Shown in pieces: positions 6,750 to 15,605 of a stretch of DNA of 64,000 nucleotides. Location: NCBI GenBank assembly GCA_017425245.1, contig JAFOOX010000053.1, positions 1 to 64,000 of the forward strand. The letters are read 5' to 3'. A model generated the notes under the pieces. It searched no databases. It saw nothing but the letters and a program-made list of their open reading frames with translations, and had not been told where the DNA came from. Position 1 is the first letter of the stretch; the number at the start of each line of letters is the position of its first letter. The stretch is from Gammaproteobacteria bacterium. Lineage in GTDB: Bacteria > Pseudomonadota > Gammaproteobacteria > Enterobacterales > Neiellaceae. The position numbers and the translations under genes are program-made.

Positions 6750-7540
6750 GCCTGAATAAGCGCATGGATCTGGCGCACCCCATCGGTCAGCGCCGCCGGG
6801 CCGGGTTGCAGCAGATCGCAGGATTTGATCTCGTGCAGCTGGCCATCGCGTACCGCTGGCATCGCCTGCCAGCCGGGGCGGGCAGCCACCTTCTCAGGGC
6901 GAAAGCGCTTGCCGCACCAGCTGCCGATGATGATGTCGGGCTGGCGCTCAATGACGCTGGCCGGATCGGCGATGATGCGCTCGCGCTCGCGGGCGCTGTG
7001 GCAGCTGGCCAGTTCGGCGTAGCAGTCGTCGCCACCGGCCAGTTGAATTAGCTCTGACACCCAGCCGATGCCGCTGATCAGCGGTTCGTCCCACTCTTCG
7101 AAATAGACGCGCGGCCGGCGTGGCAGCAGCGTAGCACTGGCGCGGATCTGCTCCAGCCCGGCGTGCAGTTCGGCGCACAGCGCCTCGCCTTTGGCCGGCT
7201 GACCGATGAGGGCGGCGACGGTGCGCAGCATGGCGAAGATGCCAGCCACCGAGCGTTGGTTGAACAGATGCACCGCCAGGCCCGCCTTGCCGAGGCTGGC
7301 GGCAATGTCGGCCTGCAGGTCTGAAAAGCAGAGCACCAGATCCGGCTGCAGGTCGAGGATGCGGTCGATCTTGGCCGAGGTGAAAGCGCTCACCTTGGGC
7401 TTGTCGCGCCGTGCCTCGGGTGGGGGCACGGTAAAGCCGGAGATGCCGACAATGCGCTGCTCTTCGCCCAGCAGATAGAGGGTCTCGGTGGTCTCTTCGG
7501 TCAGGCAGACGATCCGTTGTGGCCAGGGGTCAGAATGCAT
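6734..7540 (-). CDS. BtuF-like cobalamin-binding protein without a signal peptide
   Basis: Similar throughout to the periplasmic binding proteins of BtuF/FepB type: an N-terminal lobe with RIVCLTEETTETLYLLG, a linking helix, and a C-terminal lobe with RPRVYFEEWDEPLISG and IIIGSWCGKRF. BtuF normally captures B12 for the BtuCD transporter. Here the mature-like sequence starts within 10 residues of the methionine and no hydrophobic signal is visible, so export is doubtful. ATG 7540 is chosen over the TTG just before it. It overlaps cbiA by 11 nt. Relatives inside B12 clusters are known, and their exact job is unclear. Confidence 0.8.
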   Translation of the reverse strand: MHSDPWPQRIVCLTEETTETLYLLGEEQRIVGISGFTVPPPEARRDKPKVSAFTSAKIDRILDLQPDLVLCFSDLQADIAASLGKAGLAVHLFNQRSVAGIFAMLRTVAALIGQPAKGEALCAELHAGLEQIRASATLLPRRPRVYFEEWDEPLISGIGWVSELIQLAGGDDCYAELASCHSARERERIIADPASVIERQPDIIIGSWCGKRFRPEKVAARPGWQAMPAVRDGQLHEIKSCDLLQPGPAALTDGVRQIHALIQAWAAR

Positions 7541-8834
7541 CAAGCGTCTCCGGCTGAGGGTGGAGCAGGCGCGCCAGGGTCAGCGGGGTGGCGGGCCAGT
7601 AGCCATGGATAAAGCTGGCCAGCAGGCGGCCATCACGGTAGAGCGGCTCGGCCAACGGGCTGCCATCGGCGCCACGGCCAAAGGCGCTCGGCAGCAGGGC
7701 GGTGGTCAACTGGCCATGGTGGTAGCTGTGGCCGCGCACCGGCCCTTCGGTCAGCTCGGCCTGCTGATAGCCGATGGCCACCAGCGCCGTGCCTACATGA
7801 GCGTGGCCGGGGATCAAGCCGGCCAGCGCCGCCTGTTCGCCGGCGCTGTTGCTCAGGCTCTCGGCGAGATAGAGCAGGCCGCCACATTCGGCCAACAGCG
7901 GCTTGCCGGCGCCATGGTGGGCTTGAATGGCGGCCAGCAAGGCGCGGTTGGCGGCCAGTGGCTGCAGGTAAAGCTCCGGGTAACCGCCGGGCAGATAGAG
8001 GGCATCGCAGTCAGGCAGTGAGTCGCCGGCCAGCGGCGTGAACAGCCGCAGCTCGGCGCCGAGCTGGGTCAGCAGCCGCAAACTGGCCGGGTAGCAGAGG
8101 CAGAAGGCGGCATCCTGCGCCACCGCCACCCGTACTCCCGACAGCCAGGGCGGCACTGATGCGGCAGTGGCTGCAGGAAAGCTCACGGCGGGAGGCAGCT
8201 GGCTGAAATCCCAGTGAAGGGCGGCCAGTGCGGCGCTCAGGCGCGTGTCCAGATCATGGATGCTGGCAGCATCGACCAGCCCCAGATGACGCTCGGGCAG
8301 AGCGGCGGCCGGGCACTGGGGCAGATAACCGAAGCGCCGTGGCGCGTTAGTCATGCCCAGCAGTGCCGCATGGCCGGGGCCGGCCACGCGGTTGGCGATG
8401 GCGCCCCACAGCTGCAGCAGCGGATCATGGCAGGCGAGGCCGGTGACCAGCGCGGCGAAGGTCTGGGCCATCTGGCTGGCATCGATCACCGCCAGCAGTG
8501 GCAGACCAAAGCGGCGGGCGAGGTGAGCGGCCGACGCGGGGCCGTCAAACAGCCCCATCACCCCTTCGATCAGGATCAGATCGGCATCGTCGGCCGCCTC
8601 ATGCAGCAGGGCGGCGCAGCCCTGCTCACCGGCCAACCACAGATCCAGCTGGTCAACGGGGCCACCGCTGGCAGCGGCCAGCAGCTGCGGATCGAGAAAA
8701 TCGGGCCCGGTCTTGAACAGCCGCACCCGCAAACCGCGCTGGCGGTAACCCATGGCCAGCGCCGCAGTGAGGGTGGTTTTACCCTGGCCCGAGGCCGGAG
8801 CGGTGATCAGCAGGGCCGGGCAGCGACGGCTCAT
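7530..8834 (-). CDS. cbiA: Cobyrinate a,c-diamide synthase
   Basis: A glutamine- and ATP-dependent amidase that converts the a and c carboxylates of cobyrinate (or hydrogenobyrinate, as CobB) to amides. The N-terminal P-loop APASGQGKT covers residues 12-20. A DLILIEGVMGLFDG segment (about 90-103) is typical of the family. The C-terminal type-1 glutamine amidotransferase domain has its nucleophile at Cys317 in AECGGLLYL, plus a late SYHHG and FIHGYWP region. Length is 434 aa, normal. The ATG overlaps the stop of the upstream membrane protein gene (ATGA). It needs a corrin precursor, and no early ring-synthesis genes are in the window. Confidence 0.93.
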   Translation of the reverse strand: MSRRCPALLITAPASGQGKTTLTAALAMGYRQRGLRVRLFKTGPDFLDPQLLAAASGGPVDQLDLWLAGEQGCAALLHEAADDADLILIEGVMGLFDGPASAAHLARRFGLPLLAVIDASQMAQTFAALVTGLACHDPLLQLWGAIANRVAGPGHAALLGMTNAPRRFGYLPQCPAAALPERHLGLVDAASIHDLDTRLSAALAALHWDFSQLPPAVSFPAATAASVPPWLSGVRVAVAQDAAFCLCYPASLRLLTQLGAELRLFTPLAGDSLPDCDALYLPGGYPELYLQPLAANRALLAAIQAHHGAGKPLLAECGGLLYLAESLSNSAGEQAALAGLIPGHAHVGTALVAIGYQQAELTEGPVRGHSYHHGQLTTALLPSAFGRGADGSPLAEPLYRDGRLLASFIHGYWPATPLTLARLLHPQPETLDAF

Positions 8835-9409
8835 GCTTTGAGCCTTCGGCCAACACTAAGACCGTGCAGCGCGCCATGCAGGGCCAGCGCGCCAGCACTG
8901 TAGAGGGCGAGGGACTGCAAGTTGGCCGGGCCATAGGCGAGCAGGCGCTGGCCGAACTCACTCAGGCTGGGCTGGCTGAAATGGCCGGAAAACAGGTAAA
9001 AGCTGCCGCTGGAGAGCAGCTCACAGCTGGCAAAGCCGGCCAGCAGCCAGCCGCCGCAGGCCAGCAGGGCGCGCCCACTGAAACCGCTGATGCTCAGCGC
9101 CTGCGCCGCCTGACGCCCGGCCAGCCACAGGCTGCCATAAGCGGCCAGCAGCGCCGGGTAAGCGGGGCTGACACAGAAATTGTCGACGCCGCCGATGGTG
9201 ACGGCGAGCAGATCGAGGGTGACAGCACTGGCCATGAGCAGGGCAAACCAGCCGCGGCGGGCCAGATAGAGGCCGCCAATAAAGAACACCGCCCAGGAGG
9301 CTGAGGGCAGGTGATGGAGGCTGGCGAAGTGGTGGCCACGGGTGCCGATCAGCATCAGCAGCAGGGCGGTGGCGATCAGCAGGCGCGAGGAGAGGCGAGC
9401 GGTCAACAT
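8831..9409 (-). CDS. Membrane protein under B12 riboswitch control, function unknown
   Basis: A 192-aa protein with about five or six hydrophobic segments, a cytoplasmic-looking basic C-terminus, and a HHFASLHHLPSASW motif after the first helix. First gene behind the B12 riboswitch and translationally coupled to cbiA. It may belong to the group of small S-component-like membrane proteins found in cobalamin regulons (DUF6580-like), which would suggest uptake of cobalt or a corrinoid precursor; this is inference. The start at 9409 follows AGGA (complement of 9419-9422) by 9 nt; longer frames run into the riboswitch. Confidence 0.75.
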   Translation of the reverse strand: MLTARLSSRLLIATALLLMLIGTRGHHFASLHHLPSASWAVFFIGGLYLARRGWFALLMASAVTLDLLAVTIGGVDNFCVSPAYPALLAAYGSLWLAGRQAAQALSISGFSGRALLACGGWLLAGFASCELLSSGSFYLFSGHFSQPSLSEFGQRLLAYGPANLQSLALYSAGALALHGALHGLSVGRRLKA

Positions 9410-9426
9410 GGTGGTGGTTCCTGATA

Positions 9427-9440
9427 GTGCGTCAGCGCAC
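9427..9440 (-). promoter_or_regulatory. Hairpin beside the ribosome binding site
   Basis: GTGCG and CGCAC arms around a 4-nt loop lie directly next to the AGGA ribosome site of the membrane protein gene. It could be the translational switch of the B12 riboswitch, exposing or hiding the site, but no explicit anti-sequestering pairing was worked out. Confidence 0.4.
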
Positions 9441-9584
9441 GACCCGGAACAGGCACAGCAGCGGTTGGCTGTTGCCCGAACCGCACCCGCCGTGCTGGCC
9501 GACCATTGACCAGCAGACGCGGCAGCAGAGGACACACCCGGGTGGCCACAGACCACCGGTGCGCCATGATCCACCCGTCATGCC

Positions 9585-9785
9585 GATACCCTGCCTGTGG
9601 CCGGTCTCCGGGCTGATGAGCGGGCAATTCCCCCAATCCGGCGCCTTCCCGTGGAAACCACAGTGGCATGATGCCGGACCTTGACTCACTTACCGTTGCG
9701 GGGGCAGCGTCGGCCTTGCCTGAAGGCGCACCGACTTCCCGTTTAATCCCGGCCGCTTGCACGCGCCGGGACACCAGAGGCGGGG
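9585..9785 (-). promoter_or_regulatory. Cobalamin riboswitch
   Basis: Read on the minus strand, the leader shows the conserved cobalamin aptamer parts in order: GGGAAGTCGGTG (about 9738-9749), GCTGCCCCCGCAACGG (about 9695-9710), GCCACTGTGG, and the B12 box AGCCCGGAGACCGGCC (9599-9614). It sits about 175 nt before the first gene of the leftward B12 operon. High adenosylcobalamin is expected to reduce expression of all five genes. Confidence 0.95.
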
Positions 9786-9936
9786 CCAGTGTAGGGGCTG
9801 GTGGTCGCGACTGGCAAGCCCGCTTGCCGGGCGCTGCAGCGCTTGCCATCGTCGGCCATGGTGATAAACTGCGCGCCCCCGATGTTGCTGGGATAGTGAC
9901 CGGCAAGCATCATCTACCCTTGTGAGGAGTTTCACT

Positions 9937-10206
9937 ATGTCGATTAGCGTTGAACAGAAAGCCAAAATCGTTGCTGAGTTCGGCCGTGGCCAGGGCGACA
10001 CCGGTTCTACCGAAGTCCAGGTTGCGCTGCTGACTGCCCGTATCGAAGGGCTGCAGAGCCACTTCGCTGCCAACAAGAAAGATCACCACAGCCGCCGCGG
10101 TCTGCTGCGCATGGTGAGCCAGCGCCGCAGCCTGCTCGACTACCTCAAGCGTACTGACGAAGCACGTTACACTGCACTGCTGGCTCGTCTGGGTCTGCGC
10201 CGCTAA
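9937..10206 (+). CDS. rpsO: 30S ribosomal protein S15
   Basis: An 89-aa protein that binds the central domain of 16S rRNA and helps form the 30S platform. Recognised from the family segments [30 protein letters not shown] and LLDYLKRTD. The ATG at 9937 follows GAGGAG by about 7 nt. An upstream in-frame start at 9922 lies inside that ribosome site and is rejected. It precedes pnp, the usual rpsO-pnp order, with a terminator in between; in relatives S15 represses its own translation. Confidence 0.98.
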   Translation: MSISVEQKAKIVAEFGRGQGDTGSTEVQVALLTARIEGLQSHFAANKKDHHSRRGLLRMVSQRRSLLDYLKRTDEARYTALLARLGLRR

Positions 10207-10225
10207 GCGCGAATCCGCCAGTTGC

Positions 10226-10251
10226 AAAAGGGGCCAAGCGGCCCCTTTTTT
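10226..10251 (+). terminator. Terminator after rpsO
   Basis: AAAAGGGGCC, loop AAGC, GGCCCC, then six T residues (10246-10251), 20 nt after the rpsO stop. Some read-through into pnp is likely, as in other rpsO-pnp pairs. Confidence 0.92.
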
Positions 10252-10348
10252 GCGTTTGCCTTTCGGCCCCGGCTAGGGCATCCCGATCCCTTCGCGTATA
10301 CTACCGGCGCCCAAAAGGTAAAGACAAAAAAGAGCGAAGGACAAACAC

Positions 10349-12436
10349 GTGAATCCGACTGTAAAAACATTCCAATACGGCCAACATACCGTCACCCTGG
10401 AAACCGGCGTCGTTGCCCGTCAGGCCACTGCAGCAGTGATCGCCTCGATGGCCGACACCACCGTGCTGGTGACTGTGGTTGCCCGTAAAGATGCCAAACC
10501 TGGCCAGGACTTCTTCCCGCTGACCGTGAACTACCAGGAACGCACCTATGCGGCTGGCAAGATCCCGGGCGGTTTCTTCAAGCGTGAAGGTCGTCCGACC
10601 GAAAACGAAACCCTGATCTCCCGCCTCATTGACCGTCCGGTGCGTCCGCTGTTCCCGGAAGGCTTCTACAACGAAGTGCAGGTGATCGCTACCGTGATGT
10701 CGCTGAACCCTGAAGTTCAGCCGGACATCGTCGCCATGCTCGGTGCTTCTGCCGCCCTGACCCTGGCCAATATCCCGTTCAACGGCCCGATCGGTGCCGC
10801 GCGCGTTGGCTACATTGACGGCCAGTTCGTCCTCAACCCGCTGCGCTCCGAGATGAACAACAGCCGCCTCGATCTGGTGGTTGCTGGTACTGAAGCAGCC
10901 GTGTTGATGGTGGAATCTGAAGCCCAGATCCTCTCTGAAGAGGTGATGCTGGAAGCGGTCGTCTTCGGCCACGATGCGATGCAGACCGCTATCAAGGCGA
11001 TCAATGAGATGAAGGCCGAGGCAAACCCGCCGGCCTGGAACTACTGGACGCCGCCGGTACCCAACACCGCGCTGGCTGAGCGTGTCAAAGCACTGGCCGC
11101 CGCCGGTATTGGCGACGCCTATCGCATCATCGACAAGAGCGAGCGTCAGAACGCTGTCAAGGCCGTGAAGAAAGCTGCTGCAGATACCTTGCTGGCGGAA
11201 ACCCCGGAGCTGGATACCCAAGAGCTGGCCAACTTGCTTGGCGATCTTGAGTACCGCGTGGTGCGTGACCGCGTGGTCGCTGGCGAACCGCGAATCGACG
11301 GCCGTGATCCGGAGATGATCCGTGGTCTGAGCATGGCGACCGGTGTGCTGGCTCGTACCCATGGTTCGGCGCTGTTTACCCGTGGCGAAACCCAAGCGAT
11401 CGTGGTGGCCACCCTTGGCACCCCGCGTGATGCCCAGATCCTGGATGAGCTGACCGGCGAGCGTCACGACCGCTTCATGCTCCACTACAACTTCCCTCCG
11501 TATTGCGTCGGTGAAACCGGCATGGTCGGCTCGCCCAAACGTCGCGAGATTGGCCACGGCCGTCTGGCTCGCCGTGGTGTGCAGGCGGTGCTGCCGACGC
11601 TGGAAGAGTTCCCCTACACCATCCGTGTGGTCTCCGAGATCACCGAATCCAACGGCTCCAGCTCCATGGCTTCGGTCTGTGGTACCTCGCTGGCGCTGAT
11701 GGATGCCGGTGTACCGGTTAAGGCAGCGGTTGCCGGTATCGCCATGGGCCTGGTGCTCGAAGGTGACAAGTTCGTGGTGCTGTCCGACATCCTCGGTGAT
11801 GAAGACCACCTGGGTGACATGGACTTCAAAGTGGCCGGTAGCCGTGACGGTATCACCGCGCTGCAGATGGACATCAAGATCGAAGGGATCACTCGCGAGA
11901 TCATGAAGGTCGCCCTCAACCAGGCCCGTGGTGCGCGCATGCACATCCTCGGCGTGATGGAAGAGGCGATCAACATCCCGCGTGCCGAGGTGTCCGAGTT
12001 CGCGCCGCGTATCTACACCATCTCGATCAGCCCGGACAAGATCCGCGACGTGATCGGTAAAGGTGGTGCCACCATCCGCGCCCTGACCGAAGAGACCAAG
12101 ACCACCATCGACATCACTGACGATGGCACCATCAAGATCGCTGCCGTCAACCGCGCCAACGCCCAGGCTGCCATCGCCCGTATCCAGGCGATCACCGCCG
12201 AAGTGGAAGTGGGCGAGGTCTACAGCGGTGTGGTCACTCGCATTGTTGACTTCGGTGCCTTTGTTGAGGTGTTGCCAGGCAAGGAAGGTCTGGTGCACAT
12301 TTCGCAAATCAGCGAAGAGCGCATCGACAAGGTGACCGATGTGCTGGAACACGGCCAGCACGTTAAGGTCAAGGTGCTCGAGATCGATCGTCAGGGTCGG
12401 GTGCGCCTGTCGATGCGTGAAACCACGCAGGGCTAA
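10349..12436 (+). CDS. pnp: Polynucleotide phosphorylase
   Basis: The exoribonuclease that degrades RNA 3' to 5' by phosphorolysis as a trimer and works with RNase E in the degradosome. Layout: two RNase PH-like domains separated by a helical domain ([14 protein letters not shown] and [16 protein letters not shown] are core motifs), then a KH domain with [10 protein letters not shown] (about residue 565) and an S1 domain with [16 protein letters not shown] (about 630). 695 aa, close to the usual 700-711. The start codon is GTG at 10349, behind GAAGGA; no upstream ATG is in frame. Downstream of rpsO and upstream of nlpI, a conserved order. Confidence 0.98.
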   Translation: MNPTVKTFQYGQHTVTLETGVVARQATAAVIASMADTTVLVTVVARKDAKPGQDFFPLTVNYQERTYAAGKIPGGFFKREGRPTENETLISRLIDRPVRPLFPEGFYNEVQVIATVMSLNPEVQPDIVAMLGASAALTLANIPFNGPIGAARVGYIDGQFVLNPLRSEMNNSRLDLVVAGTEAAVLMVESEAQILSEEVMLEAVVFGHDAMQTAIKAINEMKAEANPPAWNYWTPPVPNTALAERVKALAAAGIGDAYRIIDKSERQNAVKAVKKAAADTLLAETPELDTQELANLLGDLEYRVVRDRVVAGEPRIDGRDPEMIRGLSMATGVLARTHGSALFTRGETQAIVVATLGTPRDAQILDELTGERHDRFMLHYNFPPYCVGETGMVGSPKRREIGHGRLARRGVQAVLPTLEEFPYTIRVVSEITESNGSSSMASVCGTSLALMDAGVPVKAAVAGIAMGLVLEGDKFVVLSDILGDEDHLGDMDFKVAGSRDGITALQMDIKIEGITREIMKVALNQARGARMHILGVMEEAINIPRAEVSEFAPRIYTISISPDKIRDVIGKGGATIRALTEETKTTIDITDDGTIKIAAVNRANAQAAIARIQAITAEVEVGEVYSGVVTRIVDFGAFVEVLPGKEGLVHISQISEERIDKVTDVLEHGQHVKVKVLEIDRQGRVRLSMRETTQG

Positions 12437-12458
12437 TCCGGCAGCTGCTGCCATGAAC

Positions 12459-12481
12459 GGGGGCCTGCGGGCCCCCCTTTT
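12459..12481 (+). terminator. Terminator after pnp
   Basis: GGGGGCC, loop TGC, GGGCCCCC and a short T run. It lies just before the nlpI ribosome binding site. Confidence 0.85.
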
Positions 12482-12504
12482 GTCCGTATGGAGGGTTGAT
12501 GGTA

Positions 12505-13413
12505 ATGGCAGGTATGGCAAAACGCTGGTGGCTGGCACTGATAACGGTGACGCTGCTGGTCGGTTGCGCCTCTGATCCGGCAGCACAGTTTGAGCATTTG
12601 CCGGTGGCTACCCCCCGCCAGCCTTCGCTTCAGGATCAGGTTGCAGCAGTGCGCATTGGACAGTTTCTCGACGCTGCTGATCGCGATGAAGCTGAGCTCG
12701 CCCTGCTGTTTTACCAGCGCGGCCTCTATTTCAGCCGGATGGGGCTGGACTGGCTGGCTCATGTTGATTTCCGTCGCGCCGTTGAACTGCGGCCCGATTT
12801 TGCCGAAGCCTATAATCAGCTCGGCGTGCAATTTACTCTGATGGGCCAGTTTGACGACGCCTACGAGGCGCTCGACTCGGCCATCGAACTAGCTCCCAAC
12901 GCCGATTTCCCGCTACTGAATCGCGGCATCGCCTTGCATTACGCGGGCCACCATCAGCTGGCTCTCAGTGATCTGGAAAACTACTACCGGCGCGATACCA
13001 GCGACCCGTATCGGGTGATCTGGCTCTATCTGATCCAGCGTGAGCTCGATCCTGTCGCTGCCAGTGCCCGCCTTGGCCACTTGCGGCCGATGGTGCGCGA
13101 AGGCTGGGGACGCATCCTGCTGGCCTATTTCAGCGGTGAGCTGAGTGCCACCGAACTGCTGCGCCGGGCAGCAGAGGCGGAACATGACAATGTTGAGGGC
13201 GACCCGGCTGATCGCGACGAACGGCTGTGTGAAGCCTACTTTTATATTGGTCAGCAGCTCTTGGCTGAGGGCAACAGCAAGGCCGCTGCCAATTACTTCC
13301 GGTTGGCAGCAGCCACCAACATTTTCGAGTTTGTTGAACACAACTTTGCTCTGTACGAACTGCAGCAACTGGCCGTCGCCGACAGCGGCGATGGCAGCGG
13401 GCCTGCTACATGA
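12505..13413 (+). CDS. nlpI: Lipoprotein NlpI, TPR adaptor
   Basis: An outer-membrane lipoprotein with tetratricopeptide repeats. It serves as adaptor for peptidoglycan hydrolases and the protease Prc in enteric bacteria. The signal ends in the lipobox LVGC, followed by A-S, which does not signal inner-membrane retention. TPR-like helices start at about residue 65 (LYFSRMGLDWLAHVDFRRAVELRPDF). About 302 aa, close to the 294 of E. coli. ATG 12505 is preferred because GGAGGG lies 9 nt upstream; ATG 12499 is too close. It follows pnp as in relatives. Its stop overlaps the start of menA. Confidence 0.93.
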   Translation: MAGMAKRWWLALITVTLLVGCASDPAAQFEHLPVATPRQPSLQDQVAAVRIGQFLDAADRDEAELALLFYQRGLYFSRMGLDWLAHVDFRRAVELRPDFAEAYNQLGVQFTLMGQFDDAYEALDSAIELAPNADFPLLNRGIALHYAGHHQLALSDLENYYRRDTSDPYRVIWLYLIQRELDPVAASARLGHLRPMVREGWGRILLAYFSGELSATELLRRAAEAEHDNVEGDPADRDERLCEAYFYIGQQLLAEGNSKAAANYFRLAAATNIFEFVEHNFALYELQQLAVADSGDGSGPAT

Positions 13414-14267
13414 GGGATTGGCGTGCCTGGCTTGAGGCCGCCCGTCCCCGCACCTTGCCGGCATCACTGGCCCCGTTACTGTTGGGCAATGGTCTTGTCT
13501 TGCGAGAGGGTGATGGCAGCTACTGGCTGGCGTTGATCAGTCTGCTGTGCGCCACCGCGTTGCAGGTGTTGGTCAACTTTGCCAACGATCTGGCTGATGG
13601 GGTTGGTGGCATCGACAGCCATGAGCGTCTCGGCCCACCACGCATGGTTCAGCAACAGCGCATTAGCGCTGGGGGCATGCGCTTCGGGATCGTCGGCTGT
13701 GGACTGGTGGCGGTGGCCTGCGGCTTCTATCTGGCAGTGGTCAGTAGCTGGTGGCTGCTGTTGCTCGGCGCCGCCTGTCTGCTGGCGGCATTGGCTTACA
13801 GTAGTGGCCCCTGGCCGCTGGCTTCCCATGGTCTGGGTGAGGTGACCGCCTTCCTGTTCTTTGGGCCAGTGGCGGTGCTCGGCGCGGCTTATGTTCAGAC
13901 CGGTGCCATCAGCCCACTGTGGCTGCTGCCTGCGGTCGCTGTTGGTTTGCCAATTGCGGCCATCATGTTGGTAAACAACATCCGTGATATGCCCACCGAC
14001 GGCCCGGTGGGCAAGCGCACGCTGGCGTTACGCCTTGGTCGGCCGCGCAGCCAGTTGCTCTACGGCTGGTTACTGTTGTTACCGGTACTGCTGTTTAGCC
14101 TGCTGGCGCGCCAATGGTGGGCTTTGCCACTGGCGGCAGGGCTGGGGTTGTGGGCCTTCAACTTGTGGCGGCAGGTGTTGCGCGCGGATGGTCGCGCCTT
14201 TAATCCAATGTTGGCGGCTACCGCCCGCTATACGCTGGCAGTGGCCCTGGCTTGGCTACTGGTTTAA
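13410..14267 (+). CDS. menA: 1,4-dihydroxy-2-naphthoate polyprenyltransferase
   Basis: A UbiA-superfamily membrane enzyme that attaches the polyprenyl tail to 1,4-dihydroxy-2-naphthoate to give demethylmenaquinone. Two Asp-rich Mg-diphosphate motifs are visible: NFANDLADGVGGID (about residue 52) and NNIRDMPTD (about 190). Multiple hydrophobic helices span the 285 aa. It starts with an ATGA overlap on nlpI and so probably shares its transcript. It implies anaerobic respiration with menaquinone. Confidence 0.95.
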   Translation: MRDWRAWLEAARPRTLPASLAPLLLGNGLVLREGDGSYWLALISLLCATALQVLVNFANDLADGVGGIDSHERLGPPRMVQQQRISAGGMRFGIVGCGLVAVACGFYLAVVSSWWLLLLGAACLLAALAYSSGPWPLASHGLGEVTAFLFFGPVAVLGAAYVQTGAISPLWLLPAVAVGLPIAAIMLVNNIRDMPTDGPVGKRTLALRLGRPRSQLLYGWLLLLPVLLFSLLARQWWALPLAAGLGLWAFNLWRQVLRADGRAFNPMLAATARYTLAVALAWLLV

Positions 14268-14409
14268 CTGACGAGCTACGCAAAAACGTAACGCCGGTCA
14301 AACTTTATTCGTTTGTGGCTGGCGCAATAGGCGCGGCTTTGCCATAACAAGGCGTCACCCGTGTCTTGCTGTCTGCTGTCGGGTTCATTTTTGAGCATGG
14401 AGGCTCAAT

Positions 14410-14922
14410 GTGAAACGGCAGACAGGATTGTCGCTGCTGGAGGTGTTGTGCGTGGTGGCCATCATGGCCATTTTGCTCGCCATCGCCAATCCGGCTTTCA
14501 GTTCCCTTCGTCAACGCCAGGCCCTCAAAAGTGCGGCCGAGGCGCTTTCCCAACTGTTTCAGTTTGCCCAACGCCGTGCGCTGCAGTCTGGCGTGGGCTA
14601 TGGCGTCAGCATCAATGCTGAACTGGGTTGTGCGGTGGTGGTGGCCGAGCCGGGCTGCGATTGCGCCGCCAGCGACTGCCGTGAGCGCGCCGACTACCAG
14701 TTGGGATCGAGCTGGCTGGCCGGCGGAGTGGCGATCAGCGAGCTGCGCTTTACCGGTGATGGCAGTGCCCGCTTCTCGCCCCTGCGTGGCGCAGCCACGG
14801 CCGGTCATGTGCTGCTGCGCAGTGCCGATGGCAACGGCCTTAAGGTGGTGGTGTCGCGGCTGGGGCGGGTGCGCTTGTGTCGCCCTGTCGGCGGCGAGGG
14901 GGGCTACCCCCCATGCGAATAA
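14410..14922 (+). CDS. Minor pilin, GspH/FimT type
   Basis: A prepilin-like protein of 170 aa with a short basic leader, the cleavage site G/LSLLEV and a hydrophobic helix, as in FimT/FimU/GspH proteins that prime type IV pilus assembly. Glu5 of the mature form is present. The globular part has several Cys (CDCAASDC). The start is GTG 14410 behind GGAGG; the ATG at 14408 runs straight into a stop. First of four minor pilin genes joined by overlaps; PilD (34433-35308) would process them. Confidence 0.88.
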   Translation: MKRQTGLSLLEVLCVVAIMAILLAIANPAFSSLRQRQALKSAAEALSQLFQFAQRRALQSGVGYGVSINAELGCAVVVAEPGCDCAASDCRERADYQLGSSWLAGGVAISELRFTGDGSARFSPLRGAATAGHVLLRSADGNGLKVVVSRLGRVRLCRPVGGEGGYPPCE

Positions 14923-15605
14923 GCAACTCTCGCCTGCGGTTGCAGTGCGGTCTGACGCTGGTTGAGCTGCTGATCAGCATGGTCATTGGCCTGATGTTGT
15001 CGGCCGCATTCACCAGCTGTTGGCTGGCCTTTGTGCGCCACTATCAGCAGCAGCAACAGCTCAACCGACTGGCCGATGAAGCCATGCTGGTGAGTGGTTT
15101 TCTTGGCCGCGAGTTGCGCCGTGCCGGCTTTTGGCAGGCGGGTGTTGCCCTCATTCATGATCCGCTGGCTAACCCCTTTTCCCCCCTGAGCACCGATGAT
15201 GGTGGCCGCTGCCTGCGCTATCGCTATGACCTCAATGGTGATGGCCTCTTACAGGGCGGAGAACCTGTCACGGCGCCCTGGCATGCGCCAGCGACCAGCA
15301 GTGCCAGTAACGAGAATTTTGCTATTCGCCTGCGCGGCCGGGCCCTGCAACTGAGCCGTGATGGCGGCGCCTGTAGTGGCGGCGGCTGGGAGACGCTGAC
15401 CACCCCTGGGGTAGAGGTGATACCACTGGATGCGGAGCCGGTCTTCGCCATCCGTTGGCCGCCGTTGCCTGCCGGTAGTGGTTGGCAGCTGGCCCATCCG
15501 CAGGTGAGCATTGCGTTGTTGCTGCGCGATGAACAGGAGCCAGAGTTGCAACGGCCATTACGGCTTCAGGTTGAGGTGCGGAATGGCGTCTGGCGTCATG
15601 ACTAA
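14913..15605 (+). CDS. Minor pilin, PilW type
   Basis: A 230-aa prepilin-like protein with a longer leader, then CG/LTLVELLISMVIGLML, a class III cleavage site with Glu5. Downstream features fit PilW: FLGRELRRAGFW, then a beta-rich globular domain and a Cys pair. The ATG overlaps the 3' end of the previous gene by 10 nt. Its 3' end overlaps the next gene (ATGACTAA). It is expected in the pilus-tip minor pilin complex. Confidence 0.85.
   Translation: MRISNSRLRLQCGLTLVELLISMVIGLMLSAAFTSCWLAFVRHYQQQQQLNRLADEAMLVSGFLGRELRRAGFWQAGVALIHDPLANPFSPLSTDDGGRCLRYRYDLNGDGLLQGGEPVTAPWHAPATSSASNENFAIRLRGRALQLSRDGGACSGGGWETLTTPGVEVIPLDAEPVFAIRWPPLPAGSGWQLAHPQVSIALLLRDEQEPELQRPLRLQVEVRNGVWRHD

Noticed and set aside
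10301-12586. 761-codon open frame antisense to pnp
   Set aside because: His/Asp-rich shadow of a highly conserved gene; no independent evidence of coding.
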